DNA of 35,071 nucleotides, taken from Bacteroidota bacterium (GTDB lineage Bacteria > Bacteroidota > Bacteroidia > Flavobacteriales_F > PHOS-HE28). Location of the stretch: the NCBI GenBank assembly GCA_029573495.1, contig JAKQEI010000177.1:1-35071 (forward strand), read 5' to 3'. Under the pieces are notes generated by a model. It was given only the letters and a program-made list of their open reading frames with translations. It was not told the DNA's origin and made no database searches. Both the position numbers and the translations under genes were made by a program. This document shows, one piece after another, positions 17,240 through 28,096 of the stretch (positions within the stretch are counted from its first letter, which is position 1; every line of letters starts with the position of its first letter).

Positions 17240-18183
17240 GCGTTCTTCAGTCGTTGACGTGCGAAAGCCTCATCCTGTTGCATCTGTCGCTTCAACGCGT
17301 CCAGTCCCTCGAATCGCATGTCGCCCCGCACCCGTTCCAAGCATCGTACCGTGATCACCTCGCCATACAGGTCGCGGTCCAGTCCGAAGAGGTTCACCTC
17401 CACGCTGCGGTGCGGTACCACCTGTTCGATCGTCGGTCGTTCGCCGATGTAGAGCATGCCGCCGAAGTGGCCTTCCCTCAACTCGACGCGCACCACGTAC
17501 ACCCCATCCGCAGGAATGAGCTTGAACGGATCGATGCCGCCGATGTTGGCCGTGGGATAACCGAGCGTGCGGCCCACTTGATCACCCTTCACCACCACAC
17601 CGGAGAGTGAATACGGATAACCGAGCTGCTCATTGGCCGTGCCGATATCGCCATCCAGCAAGGCCTGGCGGATCTTGGTGCTGCTCACCTTCACATGGTC
17701 CACCTCCTGCGCTGGGATCTCCTCCACGCTGAAGTCATATGCTTCACCATACTGGCGCAGCACCTTCAGGTCACCCTCTCGGTTGCGACCGAAGCGATGG
17801 TCGTAGCCGATCACCACGGCGTGCACCCCGATGCCACCCACGAGCACATCGCGCACATACTCCGCCGCATGCATCCGGGAGAACTCACGGCTGAAGGGCA
17901 CTACCAGCAAGTGGTCCAGACCGGCCGCTTCCAGCTGCGCGGCCTTCTCCTGCTGGGTGTTGAGCAACTTCAGGTCGTTGTCGCCGGGGAAGAGCACCAT
18001 GCGCGGGTGCGGATGGAAGGTGAAGAGCACACTTTCGCCGCCTTCCTTGCGCGCCACGGCCGTGAGGCGCTCGAGGATCTTGCGGTGCCCACGATGCACG
18101 CCGTCGAAGGTGCCCGTGGTGAGCACGGGTCGGCGCACGTTCTTGAATGCGGCGATGTCGGTGTGGACCTGCATGGGTTGCAT
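17236..18183 (-). CDS. ribF: Bifunctional riboflavin kinase / FMN adenylyltransferase
   Basis: A 315-residue cytoplasmic enzyme that phosphorylates riboflavin to FMN and adenylates FMN to FAD. The N-terminal nucleotidyltransferase domain shows TGTFDGVHRGHRKIL (22-36), the G-x-FDGVHxGH ATP-binding motif. The C-terminal flavokinase domain shows GRTLGYPTANIGG (near 200-212), with the PTAN kinase motif. Length is normal for the family. The start at 18183 is the first ATG; an ATG three codons on is an alternative. It heads the operon with the LRR protein (four-base overlap) and the PnuC-type gene. No FMN riboswitch is visible upstream. GACCTTCG about 24 bases upstream of the start is a weak -7 candidate. 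Confidence 0.96.
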   Translation of the reverse strand: MQPMQVHTDIAAFKNVRRPVLTTGTFDGVHRGHRKILERLTAVARKEGGESVLFTFHPHPRMVLFPGDNDLKLLNTQQEKAAQLEAAGLDHLLVVPFSREFSRMHAAEYVRDVLVGGIGVHAVVIGYDHRFGRNREGDLKVLRQYGEAYDFSVEEIPAQEVDHVKVSSTKIRQALLDGDIGTANEQLGYPYSLSGVVVKGDQVGRTLGYPTANIGGIDPFKLIPADGVYVVRVELREGHFGGMLYIGERPTIEQVVPHRSVEVNLFGLDRDLYGEVITVRCLERVRGDMRFEGLDALKRQMQQDEAFARQRLKNA

Positions 18184-18301
18184 CCCGCCTCAGCTGGAGG
18201 GGCGGTGCGAAGGTCGGGCACGCGGTGATCGCTCGGGCAGCGACCAGATGAAATGGACTGTCTATCTTTCGTTGAATACTCCCGGATCAATACCCCCAGC
18301 C

Positions 18302-19213
18302 ATGGACCGACCACTACGTGCAACCGCGTTGATCATGGCCGGGTCGATGTGCGGTTTGATCCAGGCCCAAACGTGGTGCCTTCCCGGCGCCGTATGGGAG
18401 GACAATGTGGTCGGCTGGGCTTGGGAAGGATGTGAGACGCGCACCTACACCGGTGATACGCTCATTGAAGGCCAGCTGTGCCAGACCATACACGTTTGGA
18501 ATAGGTCCTATAGCTACTTGGACGAGGAACTTTCGACCGCAGAGTACGACATGCATACCCGCTTGGACAACGGCGTGGTCTATGCACTGTGGCCCGAAGA
18601 TGGAACGTGGTATTCCGACACTCTCTACTGGCTCACGGCACCCGTGGGCGCACGATGGAACGTGTTCGGAGCAGAGGGGATGTGTCCTGCTGGTGAAAGG
18701 TGGGTGGAAGTACTATCGATCGAAAACCGTGTGATCAATGGCCTGACAATACAGGTGCGTCAATTGGGCAACGACATTTTGTCCGGCGAGATGGTAGTCA
18801 CTGCGGAAATGATCGACAGGATCGGGACTCCATTGCTTTCCATACCTCCACCGTGTGTGATCGGAGAGGCGTTCGGCGTGACCGTGTCCTATAGCGATGA
18901 TATTTGGGAGGGCTTTGATAGCGGAGAAAGCTCCAACTGCGAACTCTTCCCCAACAGTCTGCGCGAGCTACAGCGGGCGCAACAGCACACCATTTCGTTC
19001 GGTCCTGACGGACGCGCCCTCACCATTCAGGCGGCTGGAGGTTCTGGCGGGCTCTATGCCCTGTTTGATGTGCGCGGTAAGTCGATCCAGCAAGGTCGCT
19101 ATTCGGGCGGAGGCACCACCATCGGGCTGGGCGAGCTAACACCGGCGATGTACCTCGTCCGCCTCACCACCAGCACTGGGCAGCAAGAAGTGGTGAAATT
19201 CCAGATACCATGA
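18302..19213 (+). CDS. Secreted T9SS cargo protein of unknown function
   Basis: A 303-residue exported protein. The ATG at 18302 gives a signal peptide (MDRPLRATALIMAGSMCGLI, cleavage near QAQ); the longer open frame upstream is antisense to ribF. The body (25-220) is rich in Trp, Tyr and Cys (WCLPGAVWEDNVVGWAWEG) and is not a family I can name. The last 75 residues are a T9SS sorting domain (ALFDVRGKSIQQGRYS, LTPAMYLVRLTTSTGQQEVV). A TATCTTTC element at 18263-18270 is a plausible -7 promoter. Its stop shares an ATGA with the start of the next gene. Codon use looks somewhat more AT-rich than in atpD, consistent with a faster-evolving surface protein. Confidence 0.8.
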   Translation: MDRPLRATALIMAGSMCGLIQAQTWCLPGAVWEDNVVGWAWEGCETRTYTGDTLIEGQLCQTIHVWNRSYSYLDEELSTAEYDMHTRLDNGVVYALWPEDGTWYSDTLYWLTAPVGARWNVFGAEGMCPAGERWVEVLSIENRVINGLTIQVRQLGNDILSGEMVVTAEMIDRIGTPLLSIPPPCVIGEAFGVTVSYSDDIWEGFDSGESSNCELFPNSLRELQRAQQHTISFGPDGRALTIQAAGGSGGLYALFDVRGKSIQQGRYSGGGTTIGLGELTPAMYLVRLTTSTGQQEVVKFQIP

Positions 19214-20106
19214 AGTGGCACGTGATAACATGCTCGCTGTTGACCGCCTTACACGGCACTGCCCAACCTCCGCTCCCCTTCCCCACCGGGGATGTTCGTT
19301 GGACCGTGAATTCGATCCAGATGGGAGCCAGTTATCCATCCACCACCTACGTCACCATGGGCGATTCCACCTTCAATGGCTTCACCTACCGAAAGATCGG
19401 GCGGGTGGAGAACATGGGATCACCCTGGCAACCCGAAGACCTCATTTACTGCGGCAGCTTGCGCGACGACAGTGGACGATGGCTGTTCGTGCCATCGTGG
19501 AGCGCCGAAGAATACCCCTTGTTCGACTTCACCGGGGTCGTTGGTGACACAGTGAGCATGCATAACCCCGGCACTACGGTCGACCCAGTGGACTACGTGG
19601 TGCAAGCGATCAGTACGGTGGCAACCTTGGCTGGTGAGCGGCGCATGTGGACTCTGCAACCACCCGAATACCCCGGCTTCGATGAGTACTTCATCGAAGG
19701 GATCGGTTCGACCTATGGCCTATTTGGCCACGGGATCTTCCTATTCGACGTTGGCTCACAACTCGTCTGTATGGAACAGAACGGAGAACTGATCTACCGG
19801 ATCCCCGAAGCCGAGAGCTGTCTTTATCTCTCCACAAATACGTCAGACCTCGAGAATGACCTCCAGATCGCGATCAGCCCGAATCCTGCGAACGAAGAGA
19901 TAAGGCTGGGACTGCCCCAAACCGACCTCACGACCGCAACCATCTCACTTCACGATGCGCTCGGTCGTTCGGTACCGGTCGGCCTGGAACGATCCGGGCA
20001 GAACATGATACTGGATGTCACCCAACTCAGCACCGGACTCTACACGGTTACGGTGTCGACTCCCGGCTTGCCCGTGACCTCCGCGCGGGTGATGGTGGAG
20101 CGTTGA
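19210..20106 (+). CDS. Secreted T9SS cargo protein, partner of the upstream gene
   Basis: A 298-residue exported protein with a signal peptide (MKWHVITCSLLTALHGTAQ). The body resembles the preceding gene in layout: a short opening, a TYVTMGDSTFNGFTYRKIGR stretch that mirrors the GDTLIEGQLCQ region upstream, a central beta-rich part, and a T9SS type A sorting domain (ISPNPANEEIRLGL, LHDALGRSVPVGLE, LSTGLYTVTV). The start is translationally coupled to the preceding stop by ATGA, so the pair is one transcription unit. The two may be diverged paralogues; I judge this by arrangement and short motifs only. No enzymatic motif is visible. Confidence 0.82.
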   Translation: MKWHVITCSLLTALHGTAQPPLPFPTGDVRWTVNSIQMGASYPSTTYVTMGDSTFNGFTYRKIGRVENMGSPWQPEDLIYCGSLRDDSGRWLFVPSWSAEEYPLFDFTGVVGDTVSMHNPGTTVDPVDYVVQAISTVATLAGERRMWTLQPPEYPGFDEYFIEGIGSTYGLFGHGIFLFDVGSQLVCMEQNGELIYRIPEAESCLYLSTNTSDLENDLQIAISPNPANEEIRLGLPQTDLTTATISLHDALGRSVPVGLERSGQNMILDVTQLSTGLYTVTVSTPGLPVTSARVMVER

Positions 20107-20216
20107 TCGGGATCAGGCCGTTCGCTATTCGCTGCTGACGGGTTGGTGCTCGTCGGCTCCATGCAGCCTGCTCCCTGGCAAGCCGAGGCCCCGTTCGTGA
20201 AGCGATAAGGGGCTAA

Positions 20217-21875
<1,659 letters not shown>

Positions 21876-21891
21876 GCCTCACCCCCGGCCT

Positions 21892-21906
21892 CTCTCCCAA
21901 GGAGAG
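21892..21906 (+). repeat. Small hairpin between atpD and atpC
   Basis: CTCTCC and GGAGAG (six base pairs, loop CAA) form a hairpin in the 62-base gap, inside a CACCCCCGGCC...GGAGAGGGG context like short palindromes scattered between genes in many bacteria. It could tune the beta to epsilon ratio, but no data here show that. Confidence 0.45.
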
Positions 21907-21937
21907 GGGAGGAATGCGCCAGAACAGAACCAATTCA

Positions 21938-22171
21938 ATGAAGGTCGAGATCATCACCCCGGACAAGGAGCTCTTCAAAGGCGAAGCCAGCTACGTGGGC
22001 GTTCCCGGCGTGGACGGCAGCATGGGCTTCCTGAACAACCATGCCCCGCTGATCACCGTACTGCGTGCCGGTGAGGTGAAGGTGAAGACCGACACCGGCG
22101 AGCAGCTGTTCCCGGTGAAGGGTGGCGTGGTGGAGGTGAGCAACAACACCGTGATCGTCCTGGCCGAATAA
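21938..22171 (+). CDS. atpC: F1F0 ATP synthase subunit epsilon, short form
   Basis: A 77-residue epsilon subunit starting MKVEIITPDKELFKGEASYV, with the family's PGVDGSMGFLNNHAPLITVL core. It comprises only the N-terminal beta-sandwich that couples gamma to the c-ring. The C-terminal two-helix hairpin that inhibits ATP hydrolysis in other bacteria is absent, as is normal for Bacteroidota. An in-frame ATG at 21914 would add eight residues, but it abuts the purine-rich run directly and lengthens the protein beyond its fold, so 21938 is preferred. It is co-transcribed with atpD and followed by a terminator. Confidence 0.95.
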   Translation: MKVEIITPDKELFKGEASYVGVPGVDGSMGFLNNHAPLITVLRAGEVKVKTDTGEQLFPVKGGVVEVSNNTVIVLAE

Positions 22172-22232
22172 GCCACCGACATCAGTGCGCCTCCTGGCGG
22201 AGTAAAACTCAGTTGAGGGGACGTGCTGGAGG

Positions 22233-22254
22233 AAGGCATCCGCAAGGGTGCCTT
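22233..22254 (+). terminator. Intrinsic terminator after atpC
   Basis: A nine-bp stem (AAGGCATCC / GGGTGCCTT, one G-T wobble) with a GCAA tetraloop is followed by TTCGTCGTTT, 61 bases after atpC. It lies between atpC and the start of the large surface protein gene. Confidence 0.7.
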
Positions 22255-22354
22255 TCGTCGTTTACATGGTCCCGCGCGATGGCACGGATCAGCATCGGGA
22301 ATTACCCGGTGGATGACATCCCTAACTTGGCACTACCCCTTGGACCATTCCATC

Positions 22355-25159
22355 ATGCATCGCTCGCTCCATTTCATCCTGCCCGCTTTGATCCTTTGGT
22401 CCACCCTGCCGACACTGCGGGCCGACCATTACGCCGGTGGCAGCCTCACCTATGAGTGCATGGGCAACAACTTCTACCGGATCAACCTCGACCTGCTGCT
22501 CGACTGCTCCAACAACACGCTCGCCGCGCAGAACCTCAACCTCGTGAGCGACTGTGGGGTCATCTTCACGCTCAACAACATCCCGCAGATCGCGAACGAG
22601 GAGATCTCCCAGGTGTGTTCCGGGGCGTTCACGACATGCAATGCAGGAGCCCTTTCCGGCCTGCGTCGGCGTCGCTTCCAGCAGACCGTCTTCCTCTCTC
22701 CCTGCGATGGATGGACCATCAGCTGGTACGTGTGTTGTCGCAATACCTCCGAGAACCTCACTGGTGGACCCGGCCTCTACCTGGAGACCAAACTCAACAA
22801 CTTCAACGGCATCTGCGACATGTCCCCGGCGGTGGCGAACGAGTCCAGCCCCACGGTATGCGCAGGACAGCCGGTGGAGTACAACCCGGGCTATTACGAC
22901 CCCGATGGACACCGGATGAGCTTCGACCTCATCGCTGCACGCTACGCAGCACCTTTACCCACGCCCACCAATTACCGCCCCGGCTTCAGCGGTACCGCCC
23001 CCATCCCGGGCATCGTGTTGGATCCAGTGACCGGCCAGCTGTCCTTCACCCCCACCGTCACCGGCCGTTATATCGTGGTGCTGAAGGTGACCGCGTACAG
23101 TGCGACGAACGCGGTGATCGGCACCGTGATGCGCGACTTCCTGGTCACCGTGGTGAATTGCGCCAACCCACCCCCCGTGCCGAACGCTCCCGTGGTCACC
23201 GGTGCCACGCTCGTCGGTCCGCATGCGATCACGGCCTGTGATGGGGTACCCTTCTGTGTGGACCTTTCCTTCACAGATGCCAATGCCGCTCAAGCGGTCA
23301 CCCTGGTCTCCAACGCGCTGGCCCGGCTCCCTGGCGCAACGTATGGCCTGACCGGCACGAATCCGGTGGTGGCCACCTTGTGCTGGACACCGGACCTCGG
23401 CCACCGCTACACCAACATCCATTTCCGAGCCACCGATCCCAGCTGTCCCATTCCGAACGTCACCTCCACCGCGCTCTTCATCCAGGTGGATCCCATACCC
23501 GCCGTGCCGCCCGATGCAGGGATCGATGGCACGATCGTCCGCTGCCCCGATGATCCGCCGATCGATCTGTTCTCCGCCTTGGGCGGCACACCGGAGACGG
23601 GCGGCACGTGGACCTTCATGGGTGCGCCGCATGGACCCACCTACCAATATGGAACGGATAGCCCCGGTGACTACATCTATACCGTGGTGGGGGCATCCCC
23701 CTGCGCCACCTCATCGGCGACCGTGACCGTGCTGGAAGGCTCGGTGGGCCTCACCCTCGAACTGCAGAGCGGCACCACCGCACCAGGCACCGTGACCTAC
23801 GAAGTGCTGGACGAGACGGGCACGAGCACGCTCCTGAGCGGCAACAACCCGATCCCCGCCAACAGCATCGGCACGGCAGCGCTCTGCCTGCCCGATGGTT
23901 GCTATCAGTTGCGCGTGATCGACAACGCCGGCGATGGCCTCCTGGGCTACATCCTGCGCGAAGCCGGACCCAACGGTCGCCGGCTGATCGACGATCGCAT
24001 GAACATGAGCGATGGCGTGAGCCAGATCGCCGGAGCGGGCACGTTCTGCCTTCCGCTGGGAGAGGTTGAACCCATCTGGAGCAGCTGCGACAAGCTGGAC
24101 TGGGTGGACAACAAGTTCATCGTGTGCCATGCCAACGCGGCGGTCACCGCGCAATATGGTGTCACCAATGCCACCAGCGGGTACGAGTTCTGGTTCTTCG
24201 ATCCGAACGGCACGTACAGCTTCCGTCGGTTCCGCAGCCACGCCACCAGCGACGGCACCGGCAGTGGTGCGCTGCGCGCGTGCCATTTCAAGATCAACGG
24301 TTGGGTCAATACGGTGGCCACGCCTCACATCCCGGCCAACATCCTGCTGAACGTTCGCGTGCGCGGCCGCGTGGCCGGTAACAACCTGGCCTTCGGCCCG
24401 GCCTGCCTGTTCAAGATCGACCCCTCGTTGGCCACCTGCCCGCGTGTGGAACTGCAGGACGACCCGGCGAACGTGGATGACTACAGCTGTGGGGTGAGCC
24501 GCGACTTCGGCGGACCGAGCAACCCGGGCAACCGCATCCACGCCGATCCACCGCAACCCATTCCCGTGGTGGCGAGCAATCAGGTGCGCTACCAGTTCCG
24601 CTTCCGTATCACCGGTGAAGGCATCTGCATCGTGCGACCGCCGCAGACAAGTGCCCGCATGGTGCTGAACTGGACGAACGGTACGCCGCTGGAATGCAGC
24701 AAGACCTACGAGGTGGATGTGCGCGTGAGCCTCGATGGCGGTGCCACCTGGTGCTTCGGCCCGGCCGGTAGCAGCGCAGCGGTCGCTTGTGCGGATACCG
24801 AGGACTGGGGCAAGGTCTGCCTGGTGACCATCAACCCGTGCGCAGCTGCCGATGGTGGAAGCAATGCCCTTGCGGGCAACGACGGTCAGGGCGAGCATAG
24901 CGTGGCCCTGTATCCGAACCCGAACCGTGGCGATCAACTCTACCTGAACGTGAGGAATGTGCAGGAGGGTGTGAACACCGTGAACGTGGATGTGTACGAC
25001 CTCACCGGCAAGCGTGTGTTGGTGCGCACCATCGCGGCGAAGGTTGGTGTCGTCAACGGTGCGATCCATCTCGGCGGCGATCTCGCTGGTGGCCTCTACC
25101 TGGTGAACATCACCGCAGGAGACAAGAAGTACACCGAACGGTTGGTGATCCAACCGTAG
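22355..25159 (+). CDS. Large modular T9SS surface protein (cargo C)
   Basis: A 934-residue exported protein. The ATG at 22355 opens a signal peptide (MHRSLHFILPALILWSTLPT, cleavage near LRA); the upstream open frame overlaps the atpC terminator. Residues 25-165 are a Cys-rich domain beginning HYAGGSLTYECMGNNFYRIN, a type found at the N-terminus of gliding-motility-type surface proteins. Residues 170-460 hold cadherin-like and PKD-like beta-sandwiches (LSFTPTVTGRYIVVLKVTA, GGTPETGGTWTF). Residues 511-829 repeat, at high identity, the LPDGCY/SCDKLDW/FWFFDPNGTY module of cargo A. The end is a T9SS type A domain (LYPNPNRGDQLYL, VYDLTGKRVL, AGGLYLVNITAGDKKYTERL). A TAACTTGGCA element lies 22 bases before the ATG. 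Confidence 0.9.
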   Translation: MHRSLHFILPALILWSTLPTLRADHYAGGSLTYECMGNNFYRINLDLLLDCSNNTLAAQNLNLVSDCGVIFTLNNIPQIANEEISQVCSGAFTTCNAGALSGLRRRRFQQTVFLSPCDGWTISWYVCCRNTSENLTGGPGLYLETKLNNFNGICDMSPAVANESSPTVCAGQPVEYNPGYYDPDGHRMSFDLIAARYAAPLPTPTNYRPGFSGTAPIPGIVLDPVTGQLSFTPTVTGRYIVVLKVTAYSATNAVIGTVMRDFLVTVVNCANPPPVPNAPVVTGATLVGPHAITACDGVPFCVDLSFTDANAAQAVTLVSNALARLPGATYGLTGTNPVVATLCWTPDLGHRYTNIHFRATDPSCPIPNVTSTALFIQVDPIPAVPPDAGIDGTIVRCPDDPPIDLFSALGGTPETGGTWTFMGAPHGPTYQYGTDSPGDYIYTVVGASPCATSSATVTVLEGSVGLTLELQSGTTAPGTVTYEVLDETGTSTLLSGNNPIPANSIGTAALCLPDGCYQLRVIDNAGDGLLGYILREAGPNGRRLIDDRMNMSDGVSQIAGAGTFCLPLGEVEPIWSSCDKLDWVDNKFIVCHANAAVTAQYGVTNATSGYEFWFFDPNGTYSFRRFRSHATSDGTGSGALRACHFKINGWVNTVATPHIPANILLNVRVRGRVAGNNLAFGPACLFKIDPSLATCPRVELQDDPANVDDYSCGVSRDFGGPSNPGNRIHADPPQPIPVVASNQVRYQFRFRITGEGICIVRPPQTSARMVLNWTNGTPLECSKTYEVDVRVSLDGGATWCFGPAGSSAAVACADTEDWGKVCLVTINPCAAADGGSNALAGNDGQGEHSVALYPNPNRGDQLYLNVRNVQEGVNTVNVDVYDLTGKRVLVRTIAAKVGVVNGAIHLGGDLAGGLYLVNITAGDKKYTERLVIQP

Positions 25160-25453
25160 ACGGCCCCTTTCACGAATGGTGCCAGACCAAGCACCACATA
25201 CCGATCGCCCAGCGCGCCGAGGTGCCGCTGAGGCCACAACTGCGGATGCCTGGCAAGGTCCTCTTCTTGCGTCGGCCATTCGTGCAATTACCCGACCGGT
25301 CTTCCAGCATTGGCCTTTCGTACCAGAGCAGGAAGGTGGATCCGATGGATGTGGCCGCCAGTGATCAAAGCCCGTACAGCACGGCGAGGTCAACGACCAT
25401 GGCAAGGCACACGCTCCCGCATTGCCCCCGAACAGCCTTGTGGATGGCGGGCC
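25160..25453. other. Intergenic stretch with no recognisable content
   Basis: About 290 bases between the stop of the surface protein and the stop of the membrane protein gene. Open frames here are short, have no signal or motif and overlap on both strands. No clear hairpin with a T-tract is visible. It may hold a decayed gene. Confidence 0.4.
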
Positions 25454-25873
25454 CTACGCGCCCTTCCGCTTCAGCACCAGCCCGGCGACAGCTCCCATGG
25501 CCGCGCTCCACGCGGTGTTGGCGATCACCTCCACCACGGCCACGCTCATCGTCGTGTACCAGTTCATGAAGGCCAGGAACATCAGACCCATGCTGGCATA
25601 AACACCGAAGCCGACCACTGCACCCACGACCAGACCGGGGATGGCACCGTGCGCCGCGCTTCTGGCGCAGACCCAGGCCAGCACGAGGCCAAAGAGCAGA
25701 TTCGATAGGAAGACGAGACCCAGGTTCATCTCCGCCTCGGGCTTGTGCAATCCCTCGTAATGCATCACACCGGCCTCGAAGTAATCCATCATCAGCATCC
25801 CGAAGAGGACCCAGCCGAGCAGGAATCCGGCCACGCCGGAAGCGAGGCCAGCCAACAGTACACGTGTGTTCAT
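25454..25873 (-). CDS. Small four-helix inner-membrane protein
   Basis: A 139-residue hydrophobic protein beginning MNTRVLLAGLASGVAGFLLG, with four predicted transmembrane helices (about 5-27, 50-72, 78-103 and 110-133) joined by short loops and a basic tail KRKGA. Size and topology recall DUF1761-like membrane proteins, but I cannot confirm membership. The leader AACCCCATCAACATG and the TACCTTGGCA element 20 bases upstream of the ATG support this start over the longer open frame (to 25966). The gene starts a run of minus-strand genes with stress-type neighbours. Confidence 0.7.
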   Translation of the reverse strand: MNTRVLLAGLASGVAGFLLGWVLFGMLMMDYFEAGVMHYEGLHKPEAEMNLGLVFLSNLLFGLVLAWVCARSAAHGAIPGLVVGAVVGFGVYASMGLMFLAFMNWYTTMSVAVVEVIANTAWSAAMGAVAGLVLKRKGA

Positions 25874-26021
25874 GTTGATGGGGTTTGGTGTACTGCCAAG
25901 GTAGGCCCACCACCTCGGGGTGGCCGGTCGCGGTGCCCTCATGATCACACCATGGATCGTGTACAAGGCGCCCGGACCCCGCGAACGGACCTATCTGGAT
26001 CAGCGTCAGCCGCCACTCCAC

Positions 26022-26510
26022 TCATCCATCCTGCGCGTCCGTGTTACCCCCGGCCACCTTCAAGCGCGCCTCGGCACGGCGTTCCTCCTCCAACAACTCC
26101 TTGATGTCGGCGGCCAGCACGAACTCACCGAGCAGGATGGCCAGGCGGCGTGCCTTCACCAGTCGCTCCCGCACCATGGCGCTGAGCCTGGCGGTGATGT
26201 GTACCGCCTTGGAATAGAGCCAGCGGTCCGGCGCGGGTTTCTTCACCGCGTGCCGCAGATCGTTCAGCTCGGTGGCCAGGTCGGCACAATCGCACGGATA
26301 GGGTTTGCGATCGCCCCATTTACGCAGGGCCGTCATCAGCTTATCGGCCCGGGCCTGCAGCTCACGGGCACGGGCCAGCACCTGATCACGCAAGGCATGA
26401 AGTCCGAGACGCTTCGATGCGCTGTTCAATTGTCTGGGCAGCTGGCGGAAGACGAAGAAGGCTTCATCCAATTTCACCTCCAGCATGCGAACGAATGATC
26501 GGGTGGCCAT
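26022..26510 (-). CDS. Hypothetical helical basic protein
   Basis: A 162-residue, largely helical protein (MATRSFVRMLEVKLDEAFFV ... KVAGGNTDAQDG) with many Arg, Lys and Leu. No signal peptide, membrane segment or catalytic motif is visible. A DRKPYPCDCADLATEL stretch places two Cys mid-chain. The ATG at 26510 was chosen because its leader TAACCCCATCACCATG matches that of the membrane gene downstream; the frame is open to 26687 but that part has a composition unlike a protein. I do not recognise the family. Confidence 0.6.
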   Translation of the reverse strand: MATRSFVRMLEVKLDEAFFVFRQLPRQLNSASKRLGLHALRDQVLARARELQARADKLMTALRKWGDRKPYPCDCADLATELNDLRHAVKKPAPDRWLYSKAVHITARLSAMVRERLVKARRLAILLGEFVLAADIKELLEEERRAEARLKVAGGNTDAQDG

Positions 26511-26734
26511 GGTGATGGGGTTAGGCCCATGGAGGGCGAAGCGCGTGCCACCGCCTTGGAGAAGATCACCTTCATCGAAAATCCAGCCCCATTCGTCGAT
26601 CCTGAATGTATTTCCGTGGAGTTTTCCAGCGCACCGGTCCGGTTTCCCGGGAGTGTGGGTGGGCGGCGGGCTTTCCTTCGCCAGCAAGAATTCTGTGGAG
26701 TTCGCTCCCCAGGACCTGCCTGCGATCTCTCCCT

Positions 26735-26845
26735 ATGCTCCTGAACATCATTCTCGTCGTCCTCTATTTCATCATCCTGGGCTATGCGGCCTACCGCTTC
26801 TGGTGCCTGGATAAGGAGGATCGAGAGGAGGATATGGATCAATGA
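26735..26845 (+). CDS. Very small single-pass membrane protein
   Basis: A 36-residue product with one transmembrane helix (MLLNIILVVLYFIILGYAAY) followed by a charged tail (LDKEDREEDMDQ). The clean helix followed by acidic residues argues for a real small protein, but there is no homologue I can name and no SD. It sits alone on the plus strand between two minus-strand genes. Confidence 0.4.
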   Translation: MLLNIILVVLYFIILGYAAYRFWCLDKEDREEDMDQ

Positions 26846-26881
26846 CGCAGCTGAGCCGCACATGAAGGCGCGCCACACCGA

Positions 26882-28096
26882 TCACCGCGCATCCACATAC
26901 ACCCTCAATCGCGCGAGGTCGCGACCGAAGTCCATGCCGCTGAGCTTCTCCGCGGTCTCCCAGCCCGTGGCCACATAGCCCACGTTGTTCGGGTCCTCCC
27001 GCTCCAGGTAACCCAGGACCTCCTTCAAGGAACCCGCATTGCCGATCTCGGCCAGGTTCCGCACCGCATTCGTGCGCAGTCCCAGGTCCGGATCATGCAG
27101 GGCTTCGTACAGGATCTCCCGCGAGGCATCGGCGTTGATGTGCCTGCACGCATCCACCGCTGCGCCACGGGCCCAGCGCGTTCCCGTTTCCGCGATCCGC
27201 CGCACGATGGGCAGGTGCTCCACGGACTTGTTACCTGCAATGCCGGAAACCAGGTACACCTGCATGGTCTCGTCCGTGCTCTTCGCGTACCGATCGATGA
27301 GATCCAGCCCGCGCGGGTCCAAGGTCTCGAACACCGCGTCAAGGAGATAGGGCAGCTCCGGATCCGCAACCAGGCACTGGGCATGGAGCACATCGCGTGC
27401 GCGCTGCGAATTCGCATCCCTCAAATGGCGCATGGCCGCCTCGCGCATGTCCTTATCCTGGGCGGTGTCCTGCACCATGGCGATGCACAACTGCAGGGTA
27501 TGTGGGTTCTGTTCCTGGACGAGCAGATGGAAAAAGCGGTCCATTTCCTCCTGATGCTTCCGGGCGAAATTCTCCTCCTCGCAGTAGGTGACGCGCACCG
27601 GTGCCGTGCTCGTACGCAAGGTGTCATACGGTGCGTTCCAATGCGGGAAAACCATGTCCGCCTTCACCGTATGCTGCCATTCCCGCAAGGCATAACAGCT
27701 CCGGTCCCAGGAGCTCTCAGGTCGTTCGATCACGTAATGGGCCACCAAGGCGGGCTCGTTACGCTTCAGATGGATGCCATAGTCCCATTCCTTCGGCGGT
27801 CCACTGTGCAACCCGCGGAAGATGGATGAGTCGCGTATCGCGACCGTACTTGTGGGCACCGCTCGGTAGCGCTCGTCGAACACGCGGAGCTCAAAGTTGA
27901 CCTCGCGCCGCAATGCCATGCGGTGGCTCTTCTTAGGTCCGGTATACTCCGCGTACACCTCGCATAAGAGGCCGTAGGCACCATCCTTCACCACCAGGCC
28001 GAAATGGATGTGGTCGCACTTCGGCCCCCACTCATTGGGTTGGGCTACCGCAGCGGAAGCAAGCAGGTAGAAGAGGGCCGCATAGGTCAAGCGCAT
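26882..28096 (-). CDS. Exported HEAT-repeat protein
   Basis: A 404-residue protein with a signal peptide (MRLTYAALFYLLASAAVA, cleavage before QPNEW). Residues 20-185 form a beta-rich region (FGLVVKDGAYGLLCEVYAEY, VNFELRVFDERYRAVPT) of unknown family. Residues 200-400 are HEAT-like helical repeats (EAAMRHLRDANSQRARDVLH, GAAVDACRHINADASREILY, NAVRNLAEIGNAGSLKEVL) that usually mediate protein binding. There is no sorting domain, so the product is probably periplasmic or outer-membrane associated. It precedes the proline-rich and stress-type genes on the same strand but is separated from them by a 166-base gap without obvious signals. Confidence 0.82.
   Translation of the reverse strand: MRLTYAALFYLLASAAVAQPNEWGPKCDHIHFGLVVKDGAYGLLCEVYAEYTGPKKSHRMALRREVNFELRVFDERYRAVPTSTVAIRDSSIFRGLHSGPPKEWDYGIHLKRNEPALVAHYVIERPESSWDRSCYALREWQHTVKADMVFPHWNAPYDTLRTSTAPVRVTYCEEENFARKHQEEMDRFFHLLVQEQNPHTLQLCIAMVQDTAQDKDMREAAMRHLRDANSQRARDVLHAQCLVADPELPYLLDAVFETLDPRGLDLIDRYAKSTDETMQVYLVSGIAGNKSVEHLPIVRRIAETGTRWARGAAVDACRHINADASREILYEALHDPDLGLRTNAVRNLAEIGNAGSLKEVLGYLEREDPNNVGYVATGWETAEKLSGMDFGRDLARLRVYVDAR

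Noticed and set aside
23711..25405. Minus-strand open frame of 564 codons across cargo C
   Set aside because: It is antisense to conserved modules of the T9SS protein and shows no signal or domain of its own.
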